A DNA stretch of 64,000 bases from Candidatus Nomurabacteria bacterium (GCA_031262695.1 JAISHF010000002.1:92523-156522), one strand, 5' to 3'; positions 41,338 through 50,400 are shown, counted from the first letter of the stretch. Made by a program: numbers and translations. The notes: generated from the sequence alone by a model not told the origin.

Positions 41338-41940
41338 ATGGAGCGAAAAGCAGGATTTTGGCGACGCCACCCGATGCTACGGGACGCAATGTCGCTGGTC
41401 GGATTTGTAGCGGCAGTGGTAGTTGGCACTTTTTTGTTGAACCAGTTTGTGTTTCGGTCATATAATGTGGTCGGGCAAAGCATGGAAAACACCCTACACT
41501 CGGGCGATCGCTTGATTGTTAATCGCCTGCCAGTGACAATGGCGCACTTTGTGGGCGAGCATTATGTGCCAAAACGGGGGCAGATTATCATTTTTAAGAA
41601 CCCCAAATATAAAGTCGGCGACAAAGACGAATATGTAGTCAAGCGGACGATTGCTTTTGAGGGAGAGCGAGTGATTGTGAAGGACGGCAAAATTACGGTT
41701 TGCGAGACAAATGGCAACTGCTTTAACCCTGATGACGATTTTGATGGTGAGCCGAAGGAATACACTTCGGGCGAGGCGGATGTGATTGTGCCAGCGGGCG
41801 AGATTTTTGTGTCGGGTGATAATCGTGAGGGGTCGTATTCGTGGGATTCGCGCAACGGGCTCGGCACAATTCCACTTGGGCTGATTGTGGGGCCGGCGGC
41901 GGTGCGGATTTACCCGTTTAGCGACTGGCGAGCGTTTTAA
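41338..41940 (+). CDS. lepB: Signal peptidase I
   Basis: A 200-residue type I signal peptidase. One N-terminal helix (about 18-40), catalytic Ser48 in GQSMENTL, general-base Lys102 in YVVKRTIA, and the box E motif SGDNREGSYSWDSRN. It cleaves Sec signal peptides of the many exported proteins encoded here. The start is fixed by a leaderless promoter. It is divergent from the GT60-like gene and convergent with parB; the 3' end is followed immediately by the double-hairpin repeat at 41942. Confidence 0.95.
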   Translation: MERKAGFWRRHPMLRDAMSLVGFVAAVVVGTFLLNQFVFRSYNVVGQSMENTLHSGDRLIVNRLPVTMAHFVGEHYVPKRGQIIIFKNPKYKVGDKDEYVVKRTIAFEGERVIVKDGKITVCETNGNCFNPDDDFDGEPKEYTSGEADVIVPAGEIFVSGDNREGSYSWDSRNGLGTIPLGLIVGPAAVRIYPFSDWRAF

Positions 41941-41941
41941 C

Positions 41942-42023
41942 CTTCGGTTTTCTTTTTAGAAAAGAAAACCGCCTAAGAAAACTAGTTAAGAAAAATCGGC
42001 AAGAATAAATATTGCCGATTTTT
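41942..42023. repeat. Double-hairpin repeat, copy 1
   Basis: Hairpin 1: CGGTTTTCTTTT (41945-41956) pairs with AAAAGAAAACCG (41960-41971). Then CCTAAGAAAA. Hairpin 2: AAAAATCGGCAA (41991-42002) pairs with TTGCCGATTTTT (42012-42023). It lies between convergent lepB and parB and can serve as a bidirectional terminator. Copies 2 and 3 are at 55610 and 62916. Confidence 0.85.
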
Positions 42024-42029
42024 CGGATA

Positions 42030-42908
42030 TTATTCAAAGTCGCGGCCGGTGATGGACTTGATGATGTCGCGGAGTTCGTTCTCGGACTTAAACTGGATAG
42101 AAACTGTGCCTTTGTTGGCGCCAGTGGTGCGAACATTGACTGGTAGATTCAAGGCTTTTGCCATCACTTGCTTTTCGCGTTCGTAGATTTGGATGATTTT
42201 GTTGCGGCGAGCGCCTTCGGCGATTTTTTTGATTTCGGCGACCGTGAGTTTGTCGTCAATAATGCGTGGCAGAACCTTCATAATTATGTCATCCGGTAAG
42301 CCGATAAGCGGTTTGACTTGGCCCTCGGTGAGGCGGTGTGCTGAGATAAACTCCTTGGCAGCCTCGGGCAGATTAAGTAGGCGGAGGGTTTGCTTGACCG
42401 ACTCAAAGCCGCGGTCAACTCGCTTGCCGATTTCTTCAAGCGACATATTGAATTCGTCTTTAAGGCGGCGATAGGCACGGGCCTTTTCTAGTGGGGCGAG
42501 GTCTTCGCGCTGGACGTTTTCAACGAGGGCGAGCTCTAAGCGATTTTGGTCGCTAACATCGCGAATTAAAGCTGGGATAGTGTCGCGACCAGCAATTTTG
42601 CTTGCCCGAAAACGGCGCTCACCCGCAATGATTTGGTAGCGGTCGGGCGAACTCGCGACTGGCTTCAAGACGACTGGCTGCAAGACACCGTGCTCAGCAA
42701 TGCTGGTGGCGAGGGCTTGCAAGGATTCGGCGTCAAAATCACGACGTGGCTGCGACGGGTCGCTCTCTATATTCGCTAATGGGACATTTTTGAGCTCACC
42801 TTTGTGCCGTGGCTCGGCGACTGCCTCGCTAATGTCGACGCTCCAATCCTCGTCTGCGACATCTGTCGGAATCAGACTCTCAAATCCCCTACCCAAACCT
42901 TTTGCCAT
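42030..42908 (-). CDS. parB: Chromosome partitioning protein ParB
   Basis: A 292-residue ParB/Noc protein (CTP-dependent parS clamp). The N-terminal domain has DPSQPRRDFDAESLQALATS, HGVLQPVVL and the CTP/arginine motif GERRFRA. The helix-turn-helix region follows (MSLEEIGKRVDRGFESVKQT), then a C-terminal dimerisation region rich in Lys. GGAGG precedes the ATG, which starts directly after the parA stop, so it is coupled. I saw no canonical parS palindrome in the window. Confidence 0.95.
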   Translation of the reverse strand: MAKGLGRGFESLIPTDVADEDWSVDISEAVAEPRHKGELKNVPLANIESDPSQPRRDFDAESLQALATSIAEHGVLQPVVLKPVASSPDRYQIIAGERRFRASKIAGRDTIPALIRDVSDQNRLELALVENVQREDLAPLEKARAYRRLKDEFNMSLEEIGKRVDRGFESVKQTLRLLNLPEAAKEFISAHRLTEGQVKPLIGLPDDIIMKVLPRIIDDKLTVAEIKKIAEGARRNKIIQIYEREKQVMAKALNLPVNVRTTGANKGTVSIQFKSENELRDIIKSITGRDFE

Positions 42909-43700
42909 TTATCCCTCCTTTTCTATGCTTGATTTTTTGCTGGTGCGTGCCAGAACTTCTTCGGATAATTTTTTGTAGGCGCGGGCGCCCTTGCTGAAAC
43001 GGTCGTAAACGCCAATCGGTGCGCCGTGGCTTGGCGCTTCGGCTAAGCGAACATTGCGGGGGATGACGGCATCAAAAACCTTGTCCTTGAAGAACTTTTT
43101 GATTTCAATCAGGACTTGCTTGGTGAGGGCGGTGCGTTCGTCGGCCATAGTTGGCACGACGCCAAGGAGTTTGAGGCTTGGATTCATGGCTTTGCGGAGC
43201 AAAGCGATAGTTTCTAGGAGTTGACCGACGCCTTCTAGGGCGTAGAATTCGGTTTGCACTGGCAGAATCAGGTAGTCGGCAGACACAAGGGCGTTGACCG
43301 TAAGTAATGAAAGCGATGGCGGGCAGTCTATAATGATGTAGTCGTAGTTGGGCTTAATCTCGGCGATAATATTGCGGAGTTGGATGAATTTTTTATTGGA
43401 TTTGTGTAGTTTGACCTCGGTATTGGCGAGTTGCGGCACGGTTGGCGCCAGTACGAGGCCGGCGTATTTGGTGGTGATAAGGATTTTTTGAATGGGGGCC
43501 TCGCCGGCAAAAACTTCTACCATGGTTTTTTTGAGGGTGGATTTATCAACACCGAGGCCGCTTGTGGCGTTGCCCTGAGGGTCAAAGTCTAGGAGTAGCA
43601 CTTTTTTGCCGGCTTTTGCTAGATAATATGCAAGGTTAATGCTGGTCGTCGTCTTGCCGACGCCGCCCTTTTGGTTGGTGATTGCTATAACCTCGCTCAT
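42909..43700 (-). CDS. parA: Chromosome partitioning ATPase ParA (Soj)
   Basis: A 263-residue ParA/MinD-type ATPase that forms dynamic DNA-bound gradients to move ParB-parS complexes. The deviant Walker A is KGGVGKTTTSINLA (residues 10-23), Walker A' is LLLDFDPQGNATSGLG, and Walker B is YIIIDCPPSLSLLTVNAL. No N-terminal regulatory DNA-binding domain, so it is a type Ib/chromosomal form. The ATG is 6 nt after TATAAT (43707-43712), giving a leaderless parA followed by Shine-Dalgarno-led parB. Confidence 0.95.
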   Translation of the reverse strand: MSEVIAITNQKGGVGKTTTSINLAYYLAKAGKKVLLLDFDPQGNATSGLGVDKSTLKKTMVEVFAGEAPIQKILITTKYAGLVLAPTVPQLANTEVKLHKSNKKFIQLRNIIAEIKPNYDYIIIDCPPSLSLLTVNALVSADYLILPVQTEFYALEGVGQLLETIALLRKAMNPSLKLLGVVPTMADERTALTKQVLIEIKKFFKDKVFDAVIPRNVRLAEAPSHGAPIGVYDRFSKGARAYKKLSEEVLARTSKKSSIEKEG

Positions 43701-43706
43701 AGGAAC

Positions 43707-43712
43707 ATTATA
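43707..43712 (-). promoter_or_regulatory. -10 box, leaderless parA
   Basis: Minus-strand TATAAT, 6 nt before the ATG at 43700. Confidence 0.7.
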
Positions 43713-43740
43713 TACTATGCTTGCGAAAAAATAAAGATGT

Positions 43741-44046
43741 TTACGCTATTTTAGTGATTTTGATGGTGCTGTATTTTTGGCGATGACCGACTTCTTTATG
43801 AACGCGTTTTTTGCTCTTGTAGCGGATGACACGAAGTTTATCGCCAGCGACTTGGCTCTCAACGACTTCGGCTTGGACTTTGGCGGCCACTGGGGTGCCG
43901 ACGGTGGTTTTGTCGCCGTCAATCACAAGATAAGCGTCTAATTCTAACTTTTTGCTGTCCTCTGGCAATAAGTCAACCGTGATAATCTCCCCTTCCGAGG
44001 CAATATACTGGTGGCCAAGAACTTTGATAACTGCTTTTTTACTCAT
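43741..44046 (-). CDS. rplU: Large-subunit ribosomal protein bL21
   Basis: A 101-residue bL21. Diagnostic are KVLGHQYIASEGE at the N-terminus (consensus k-ggkqy-v-eGd), AAKVQAEVVESQVAGDKLRV and the basic KKRVHKEVGHRQKYSTIKIT near the end (consensus grkrRqGhRq-yT-vkI). bL27 (rpmA), normally the next gene, is not present in the window. The start is supported by a leaderless promoter with TAAAAT 6 nt upstream. It is a monocistronic unit between parA and the surface-protein operon. Confidence 0.94.
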   Translation of the reverse strand: MSKKAVIKVLGHQYIASEGEIITVDLLPEDSKKLELDAYLVIDGDKTTVGTPVAAKVQAEVVESQVAGDKLRVIRYKSKKRVHKEVGHRQKYSTIKITKIA

Positions 44047-44052
44047 AGATTT

Positions 44053-44081
44053 ATTTTATCACAGTTTATTAGGAATTGCAA
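44053..44081 (-). promoter_or_regulatory. Promoter of rplU
   Basis: Minus strand: TTGCAA (44076-44081), 17-bp spacer, TAAAAT (44053-44058) in TGTGATAAAAT, then 6 nt to the ATG. Confidence 0.72.
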
Positions 44082-44083
44082 GC

Positions 44084-44971
44084 CTAAATTGTCTTGCCGA
44101 GAGTTTGGCGGGAGCGGACATAATAAACGATAGCAACAGTCAGCACGGTGCCGCCGACAAGGGCGCCGACAACTTCAACGGGGCCAGTGGTTGGGAGTTC
44201 TTCGGGCTCTTCTGGCTCTGGGGTAGGTTCGGGGACTGGCGCCTCAACGGTGTCGGTTTGGATAACATAGCGAATCCAGCCTGAGTATTGAGTGCAGCCT
44301 GGCAAAACTCCATCAAGGTCGTGCCAGCCGATTAGGGTGCCAGCGGTAGAAAAGAGACTGCTCGGCAAAATGCGACCAGAACCAGTTGGGTTGCTCATCT
44401 TAGTAGAGTTATTGTAGAGTTTGGCACTGCCAGCGACATATTCTAGAGTGATTTCTTCGTCGCTAATAATCCATGCCTCATCCCAAACGGCGGTGGCGTT
44501 ATCAGCCTCTAATTCGCCGCGGATAATACCGACTTCTTGGGCGGCGAGTTCGGCTGGGAATGAGGCTTTGGCACGGGCGCGGAACATAATTGCATGCTCA
44601 GGGTCGGCATTATTCATATTAGAGCCAGCATTATTGTGGTAATACATCATCACCTCGTATTGCTTGTCGCCCTTAACTGCGAGCTGGTCTTGATACTCCC
44701 CTACACCGTATTCGCGGACCCAGACAAAGTTGCGCTCGTCGCCGTTGGCGACGGCTGGCAAATTGGTGCGGTCAGTGATAGAGTTCCAAGTAGCAACGGC
44801 AGCAGGATGTTCAACAGTATAGGTGGGGCGACTAGCACCGACAGGGCCAAAAGATGGTCCGTCGGCCGAGACGCTCGTGCCGATAAGCAGCGCCATGGCG
44901 ACGCTAGCGAACGCAAAAGCGAGCTCTAACAGTGCGTTTTTGGCGGTTTTGATGGTGGTTGTTTGTTTCAT
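44084..44971 (-). CDS. Exported protein with LPXTG-type sorting signal
   Basis: A 295-residue surface protein. An N-terminal signal peptide (helix about residues 13-36, cleavage near VSADG) is followed by a folded domain of unknown type (about 45-245) with WVREYGVGEYQDQLAVKG and WIISDEEITLEYVAGSAKLY. A proline/glutamate spacer then leads to LPTTG, a hydrophobic helix and a basic tail (YYVRSRQ), the classic sortase substrate signal. No sortase gene is in the window. It has an AAGGAAAGGG ribosome site and follows the acidic membrane protein gene by 15 nt, so they form an operon. Confidence 0.75.
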   Translation of the reverse strand: MKQTTTIKTAKNALLELAFAFASVAMALLIGTSVSADGPSFGPVGASRPTYTVEHPAAVATWNSITDRTNLPAVANGDERNFVWVREYGVGEYQDQLAVKGDKQYEVMMYYHNNAGSNMNNADPEHAIMFRARAKASFPAELAAQEVGIIRGELEADNATAVWDEAWIISDEEITLEYVAGSAKLYNNSTKMSNPTGSGRILPSSLFSTAGTLIGWHDLDGVLPGCTQYSGWIRYVIQTDTVEAPVPEPTPEPEEPEELPTTGPVEVVGALVGGTVLTVAIVYYVRSRQTLGKTI

Positions 44972-44986
44972 TTTTCCCTTTCCTTT

Positions 44987-46693
44987 TTATGCTGCTAATA
45001 AATCTTCTAAATAGCTATCCAGGTCGCCGCCGCTGACGTCGTTAAATGTTGGGGCGTTGTCTCTTGATATTTCGTTCTGGTTGGCAATATCTTGACCGGT
45101 TTGATTTGGAGCTACCGTAAGGACTTCTTGAGGAGCGGAGGTCGGAGCAGTAGTCGGCATCTCAGGCATCTCCTCCTCGTTCTTTGGGGCTGGGGTGGTG
45201 ATGACTGGGGCTGGGGTGGGTTCTTCGCTCACGAGCGGCACATCTGGCAGATCTGGGTTCATTAACTGGGTGCAGCGGGTAGAAATCATCATCTCTTCGC
45301 CACTTGGCAAAGTCCAAATCATCACGGTTTGAGTGGCGGCGGCAGTTGGGTCAAAGGCGGTCGTGACATCTATAATATTGCCGTCGTCATCAAAAACTGG
45401 CTGGTAATAAACCGTGCCGTAGTTTTGCCCCGTGCCTTCGGCGTCATAGCGCTCAACGGACATATTGCAGCGCCCAAGAAACTCAGTCATAGCCTCGTTA
45501 AAGTCGACGCGCACATCAGGCGGCAGATTTTCAATCTCTTCGGCAAGGGCGGGGATGCTCTGGACTTGGGCGTCGTCAAACCACTCGCCAAGGTCGCCGT
45601 CATATTGCTGGGCGAAAATAGCAAGGTTGCCCGGCTGATAGAAGGCGCCCTCGTAGCCTGCCGTGTCATCACGGCCGTGTAGCCAGTTAGAAACGAGTTC
45701 CTCCTTGCCCTCGTTGGTGTTGAGATAATTGAGGTCAAGTGTAGCATTGTCAGAGCCGTCAAGCTCGCCGTAAATAGACGACGCAAAGGCGTTGGCGCTA
45801 GTCTTGTCGGGGTTGCGGAAGGCGTTGCCTTCGCGGTCGCGGTGGAGATAGCCGTCGCGGTCGGTGTATTGAGAGAGCGTTTCGCTGTTGGCCGTGGTGC
45901 AAAGGTCGTCGTTGCCGTCGCCGTCAAGGTCAATATATTCGGGGGCGGTTTCGCCTTTGTCGGCATAGATATCTTGGGCGAGACGACCGGTAAATTGGCG
46001 CATTTCCTCAGAAACTTCAACATCCTTGAAGGCAGCGCGAAGGATATCTTCGGCGCTAGCGGCGGGGTTTTCGGCGGCGTAAGCTTGCTCGTTAATCACA
46101 AATTCGTTCAGTTCGCCCTTGGCGGCGTCATCAAGCCCCTGCATAGCGGCAATGCGATCGTCTATATCGTCGTTGTTCATATCAATAAAATCGTCATTAA
46201 GTAGTGAGTTGATCAATTCGTCGTTGGATGCCGTATCAAAATCAATAGCGCCCGAGTCGGCGGGAGCGCCGATTTCAGGAGTGTCGCCAGTATCGGCATC
46301 AAGGATAATCTCGGCATCATCGCCGGCGAGGCTGCCGTTCTGGTCGTCGGCGTCGCCATCTGGCTCCTTAAGGTCCTCTTCACCGCCGGGCTTGAAGGGA
46401 TTTTTGTCGTCTTTGTCAAGAATACCGTCATCATCGTTGTCTCGGTCAATAAGCAAGCCTACACCAGCTGCGGCAGCAGTGAGAGTAAGCACCGTAATCC
46501 CAGCAACCGCCAGCCGACCTAAGAGCTTTTTGACTTTCTTGCCACGAGCCTGGGCCGCTTGCTCTTGCTCAAGTTGTGCAGCCTCCGCTTGTTCCTGCTT
46601 CATCTGCTCCCATCGCGCCTTAGCCGCCGCTCCATCTTGCATGGCTAATTCATCCAAGCTATTGCTCTTAGAGTTGTTTTGGTTGTTTACCAT
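44987..46693 (-). CDS. Membrane-anchored acidic surface protein with calcium-binding-like repeats
   Basis: A 568-residue bitopic protein. Residues 1-55 are cytoplasmic and helical (Glu/Gln/Ala-rich coiled coil), 58-80 are one transmembrane helix, and the remainder is exported and very acidic. Directly after the helix, DRDNDDDGILDKDDKNPF resembles thrombospondin type 3 or EF-hand-like calcium loops, and a second site is DLDGDGNDDLC. The central region is unrecognised. About residues 485-530 are a Pro/Thr-rich stretch. It is the first gene of the operon with the LPXTG-type protein. TTGACA (46751-46756) and TAGAAT (46727-46732) form its promoter, but no clear Shine-Dalgarno is seen. Confidence 0.6.
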   Translation of the reverse strand: MVNNQNNSKSNSLDELAMQDGAAAKARWEQMKQEQAEAAQLEQEQAAQARGKKVKKLLGRLAVAGITVLTLTAAAAGVGLLIDRDNDDDGILDKDDKNPFKPGGEEDLKEPDGDADDQNGSLAGDDAEIILDADTGDTPEIGAPADSGAIDFDTASNDELINSLLNDDFIDMNNDDIDDRIAAMQGLDDAAKGELNEFVINEQAYAAENPAASAEDILRAAFKDVEVSEEMRQFTGRLAQDIYADKGETAPEYIDLDGDGNDDLCTTANSETLSQYTDRDGYLHRDREGNAFRNPDKTSANAFASSIYGELDGSDNATLDLNYLNTNEGKEELVSNWLHGRDDTAGYEGAFYQPGNLAIFAQQYDGDLGEWFDDAQVQSIPALAEEIENLPPDVRVDFNEAMTEFLGRCNMSVERYDAEGTGQNYGTVYYQPVFDDDGNIIDVTTAFDPTAAATQTVMIWTLPSGEEMMISTRCTQLMNPDLPDVPLVSEEPTPAPVITTPAPKNEEEMPEMPTTAPTSAPQEVLTVAPNQTGQDIANQNEISRDNAPTFNDVSGGDLDSYLEDLLAA

Positions 46694-46726
46694 AATTTAT
46701 CTCGTTTATGTTATCTTTCTACCTCT

Positions 46727-46756
46727 ATTCTAGCATAAGCACATTAGGCTTGTCAA
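46727..46756 (-). promoter_or_regulatory. Promoter of the surface-protein operon
   Basis: Minus strand: TTGACA (46751-46756), 18-bp spacer, TAGAAT (46727-46732), followed by about 27 nt of leader. A palindrome of TTGTATAAA halves lies 7 nt upstream of the -35. Confidence 0.62.
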
Positions 46757-46824
46757 GAGTTTTTGTATAAAATGTTTATACAATTTTAAGACTAGTTTTG
46801 GGCGTAAAAATAGCTAACCTAGCA

Positions 46825-46851
46825 AAAATCCCGCAAAATTTGCGGGATTTT
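46825..46851. terminator. Bidirectional hairpin terminator
   Basis: AAAATCCCGCAAA pairs with TTTGCGGGATTTT with a very short loop. A and T runs at the ends allow termination on both strands. It lies about 90 nt past the stop of the 46938 gene. Confidence 0.7.
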
Positions 46852-46937
46852 CTGTCGTATAAATTTTGTATACAACTTGTTTTCTTTTTTACATTTTATG
46901 CTCCTTTCTCTGTTAAATTTTGTGTTTTTACAAAAAG

Positions 46938-47231
46938 TTAGGCTGCTCGCGCAAGCGTTCGGTTAAAGTGAACCGGCACCGCCTGCTTTAAAATGTCGTT
47001 AGCCTCGCCTTGCGAAATGCGTGATTTGATTTCACGAATTTGCTTCGTTAGCTGCTCTTCTGGCAACTGATAGTCGCGTGCGTGCCGTGCGGCACGCATC
47101 AAGCGACGACCACGCAACTGCTTAGTTTTTCGCTCTTGCTGTGCTTCATAGCTCTGGAAAGCCGGCTCTACATAGTTGTAGTCCAGATAGTCGCTTGGCT
47201 GCACAATGCGTTCTTTGTTGGCGTTTGACAT
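46938..47231 (-). CDS. Small basic hypothetical protein
   Basis: A 97-residue soluble protein, rich in Arg/Lys/Gln, with no signal peptide or membrane helix. It includes YEAQQERKTKQLRGRRLMRA and KQIREIKSRISQGEANDILK, suggesting helical structure. Family not recognised; a nucleic-acid- or ribosome-binding role would fit the composition but is unproven. AAAGGAG lies just before the ATG. A consensus-like promoter (47283-47311) gives a leader of about 45 nt. It is a single-gene unit downstream of ileS. Confidence 0.6.
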   Translation of the reverse strand: MSNANKERIVQPSDYLDYNYVEPAFQSYEAQQERKTKQLRGRRLMRAARHARDYQLPEEQLTKQIREIKSRISQGEANDILKQAVPVHFNRTLARAA

Positions 47232-47282
47232 ATGCTCCTTTCTTTTTGTTTTGTTGTTTGTGTTAGTTTCCTAACTAACTTT

Positions 47283-47311
47283 AGTGTATCACACTTATGT
47301 TAAAAAGTCAA
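47283..47311 (-). promoter_or_regulatory. Promoter of the small basic protein gene
   Basis: Minus strand: TTGACT (47306-47311), 17-bp spacer, TACACT (47283-47288) in GTGTGATACACT. Confidence 0.68.
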
Positions 47312-47350
47312 TAGGTTTAGCAAACTTTATACACAAATTTTGTTCAAGGA

Positions 47351-50300
47351 TTAGACACGCTCTAATGAGATGACAATTTTTGTATCGTTTATTTGTACAA
47401 GTTGACTATGGAGATAGTCGCCTGTCATAAGTTCGTCGGCAAGGGTTTCTTTAGCGATAGTTTCAATGAGCTCAGGGGCGAGGTCTATACCCGTAATAGA
47501 CAGTTTGATGTGGTCGTCTACTTCTAGGCCGCTACTCTTGCGGAGCCCCTGAATAGCACGAATAATCTCACGCATAGCGCCCTCGGCTTCGAGCTCTTTT
47601 GTCAGACGTTTGTCAATTGAAACATTTTCGCCAGCGCGGTGTATAATATTTTTAATGTTAGTCTCGTCGGCAATGATTTGTTCGTAAAAATCTGGTAATT
47701 TTTGCGTGCCATATACAAGGCTTGCGAGCGGCTGGCGGATTTTGACGAGCCCGAATTCGTCGTGCTGGTTGGCGCGGAGGGCGAGGGCCTGCTCGATAAT
47801 ATTGCGGGCGGTGGCCATATCGTCTAGGACTTGCTGGTTGACTGATAGGGTCTTTGGCCAGTCTTGGAGATGGACGCTGCCCTGTTCGCCAAGATTATGC
47901 CAGAGCTCCTCGGCGAGGAATGGTGTAAATGGGGCGAGAATTAGGGCGAGAGTGCGAAGAACAGTATAGAGGGTGTCATAGGCGCTAGCTTTGTCGGCGT
48001 CGGATTCGGACTTCCAGAAGCGGCGGCGTGAGCGGCGGACGAACCAGTTGGAGGCGTCGTCTAGGAACGGCAAAACGCCAGAAAGAGCGTCGGGGATGTT
48101 GTAGGCTTGCATATTTTGCGTGAGGTCGGCTTGGAGCTGGCCGAGACGCGAGAGAATCCATTGGTCTAGCCGGTTCTGCGAGCCCCAAGTTGCCGCATCG
48201 CGGCGACTTGGGGGCTCCTCGATGCTGCTGCTTGGCGACCAGTTGTCTATGCTGGCGTAGAGGGCGAAGAAATCGTACATATTCCAGAGCATAGCAAGGC
48301 GACGCTGGGTGTCGGAGACGTCTTTGTCTTGGAGGGAGAAATCTTCGCCGTTAAGAAGGGGCGACGACAAGAGCAAAAAGCGGAGGGCGTCGGCGGAGTA
48401 GGTATCCATAACGACAGTAGGATCGGTGAAGTTGCCGAGAGATTTGGACATTTTGCGGCCGTCGTTGCCTGCGACGACACCAGTGGTGATGACGTTTTTG
48501 TAGGCATTGTCGCCAAAAAGCGCCGTGTTGATAACGTGGACATAATAGAACCATGCGCGAACTTGGCCGACGTATTCTACGATGAAGTCGGCTGGGTAGT
48601 TCTCGTCAAATTTGGCCTTGTTTTCAAATGGGTAGTGGAGCTGGGCAAACGGCATAGAGCCACTCTCAAACCAGCAATCTAGGACTTCTGGGATGCGTTT
48701 GAAATGCTCGCCGTCAAGGTTGAATTCAATTTGGTCCACCCAAGGGCGGTGATAGTCTGTAAGTGTTTGGCCAAAGAGAACTGCAAGCTCGTGGTAGGAG
48801 CCAATGACTTTGATGGTGCCTTTATCGCCCTTCCAGACTGGCATAGCGGTAGCCCAAAAACGGTTGCGCGAGAGCGTCCAGTCGGGGGCTTGCTCAATAT
48901 TTTTGGCGAAACGACCGTGTTTGAGGTGGGCTGGGACCCAGTTGATGTTCTCGTTTTGCGATAAAAGCAATGGCTTGCTGCCCTGAACGTCAAAGAACCA
49001 CGACGGAATGGCGCGATACATAATGCGTTGTTTGCTGCGAGGGTTGAATGGATATTCGTGGCGGATGTAGTCAATCTTCCAGACGATGCCCTTACCCTGC
49101 TCCGCCTCTTGCTCGGTGAGTTCGCGGCCTTGGTGGTCGTGATTTTGTAGGCATTTGGCGATAAATTTGTTGGCAGCCCAGACTTCAATGCCGGCTTCAT
49201 CGGTATCGCGAACGCCAATTTTATGTAACTGCTCGGCGGCTTCGGGGTAATAGTAGCCGTTGTCGTCAATTACATGCACTACGGGTATTGACTCTTTGAG
49301 TGCCAGACTAAAGTCATCCTCGCCATAAGCTGGCGCTATATGTACAACACCGGTACCAGCATCATCGCCAACAAAATCTGCCTCAAATATAGAGTGGTGG
49401 TGTTGGGCGTCTAGTCCCAAGCCTTTACTCAAAACGTCTAAATTGTCATTAGAAAAACCTGAGTTTAGATTAGCAAATATTGGCTCGTATTCTAGCCCCT
49501 TTAGCTCGCTACCCTTAAACTCTTCTATGGTTTTCGCCTCTGGGAAAAGACTTTTGGCGAGCTTTTTGGCAAGGATATATTTATTATCCAATAGCACGTA
49601 TGTGAGGTCTTTATTAACTGCAATGGCCATATTGGCTGGCAAAGTCCACGGCGTCGTTGTCCATGCAAGCATAAACTTGTCTTGACCTTTTAGTTTGAAT
49701 TTAACATAGGCTGACGGGTCGGTGACGGTTTGGTAGGCGTCGTTATCCATGGTGACTTCGGCTTTGCTGACTGGGGTGGCAAATTTAGTATCATACATTA
49801 AGACTTTTTGGCCCTCGTAGATTTTGCCTTGGTCGTAAAGTTGCTTGAAAGCCCACCAGACCGACTCCATAAAATCTTTATCCATGGTGCGGTAAGAGTT
49901 TTTGAAGTCAACCCAGCGACCGATGCGGTCAATTGTGCCTTCCCAACTTTCGGAGTTGGCAATCATAGATTCGCGGGCTTTGATAATATAATCTTCTAGG
50001 CTAATTGGCGGGAGTTGCTTGCCGTCTTTTTCAATTGGCTCGCTCGCACCGATTTGGCGACGGTCTTCAATGTTTAGTTGCTTTTCTACGAAGTTTTCGG
50101 CTGGCAGACCGTGGCAGTCCCAGCCCCAGCGACGTTCAACACGTTTGCCGTTCATGGTCCAAAAACGTGGCACGGCATCCTTGACAATGCTAGACAAAAG
50201 CGTGCCGTGGTGAGGTAGCCCTGTGATAAACGGTGGCCCATCATAAAAAACGTAGCTGTTTTTATGGTCGCGATTCTCAATGGATTGCTCAAAGGTATGG

Positions 50301-50374
50301 TTTTGCTTCCATTCTTGCACCCAATATTGCTCGTATTCTTTGGCGGCACGCCGCTTTGGATAGGTTGTTCCCAT
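47351..50374 (-). CDS. ileS: Isoleucine-tRNA ligase
   Basis: A 1007-residue class Ia synthetase. The HIGH-equivalent is GLPHHGTLL (about residues 54-62), WGWDCHGLPAENFVEKQL follows, the CP1 editing domain spans about 190-410 (AWTTTPWTLPANMAIAV, VHIAPAYGEDDF), and the KMSKS loop is GNDGRKMSKSLGNF. The anticodon-binding domain and a C-terminal extension without obvious zinc ligands close the protein, so it is the long IleS type seen in archaea, eukaryotes and some bacteria. TATAAT lies 10 nt before the ATG and no Shine-Dalgarno is evident. No T-box leader is present. Confidence 0.95.
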   Translation of the reverse strand: MGTTYPKRRAAKEYEQYWVQEWKQNHTFEQSIENRDHKNSYVFYDGPPFITGLPHHGTLLSSIVKDAVPRFWTMNGKRVERRWGWDCHGLPAENFVEKQLNIEDRRQIGASEPIEKDGKQLPPISLEDYIIKARESMIANSESWEGTIDRIGRWVDFKNSYRTMDKDFMESVWWAFKQLYDQGKIYEGQKVLMYDTKFATPVSKAEVTMDNDAYQTVTDPSAYVKFKLKGQDKFMLAWTTTPWTLPANMAIAVNKDLTYVLLDNKYILAKKLAKSLFPEAKTIEEFKGSELKGLEYEPIFANLNSGFSNDNLDVLSKGLGLDAQHHHSIFEADFVGDDAGTGVVHIAPAYGEDDFSLALKESIPVVHVIDDNGYYYPEAAEQLHKIGVRDTDEAGIEVWAANKFIAKCLQNHDHQGRELTEQEAEQGKGIVWKIDYIRHEYPFNPRSKQRIMYRAIPSWFFDVQGSKPLLLSQNENINWVPAHLKHGRFAKNIEQAPDWTLSRNRFWATAMPVWKGDKGTIKVIGSYHELAVLFGQTLTDYHRPWVDQIEFNLDGEHFKRIPEVLDCWFESGSMPFAQLHYPFENKAKFDENYPADFIVEYVGQVRAWFYYVHVINTALFGDNAYKNVITTGVVAGNDGRKMSKSLGNFTDPTVVMDTYSADALRFLLLSSPLLNGEDFSLQDKDVSDTQRRLAMLWNMYDFFALYASIDNWSPSSSIEEPPSRRDAATWGSQNRLDQWILSRLGQLQADLTQNMQAYNIPDALSGVLPFLDDASNWFVRRSRRRFWKSESDADKASAYDTLYTVLRTLALILAPFTPFLAEELWHNLGEQGSVHLQDWPKTLSVNQQVLDDMATARNIIEQALALRANQHDEFGLVKIRQPLASLVYGTQKLPDFYEQIIADETNIKNIIHRAGENVSIDKRLTKELEAEGAMREIIRAIQGLRKSSGLEVDDHIKLSITGIDLAPELIETIAKETLADELMTGDYLHSQLVQINDTKIVISLERV

Positions 50375-50384
50375 AATACTATAT

Positions 50385-50390
50385 ATTATA
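50385..50390 (-). promoter_or_regulatory. -10 box of ileS
   Basis: Minus-strand TATAAT, 10 nt before the ATG, right beside the long hairpin at 50401. Confidence 0.6.
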
Positions 50391-50400
50391 CTAGCGAATA

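Larger units (their letters stand above)
46694..46937. other. Intergenic region with operator-like palindromes
   Basis: Holds the 46727-46756 promoter, the palindromes TTGTATAAA/TTTATACAA (46763-46771 and 46775-46783) and TTGTATACAA (46866-46875), and a terminator hairpin at 46825-46851. No gene seen. Confidence 0.5.

Noticed and set aside
42030..43700. parS sites near parAB
   Set aside because: No copy of the canonical 16-bp palindrome or a close variant was noticed in the window.
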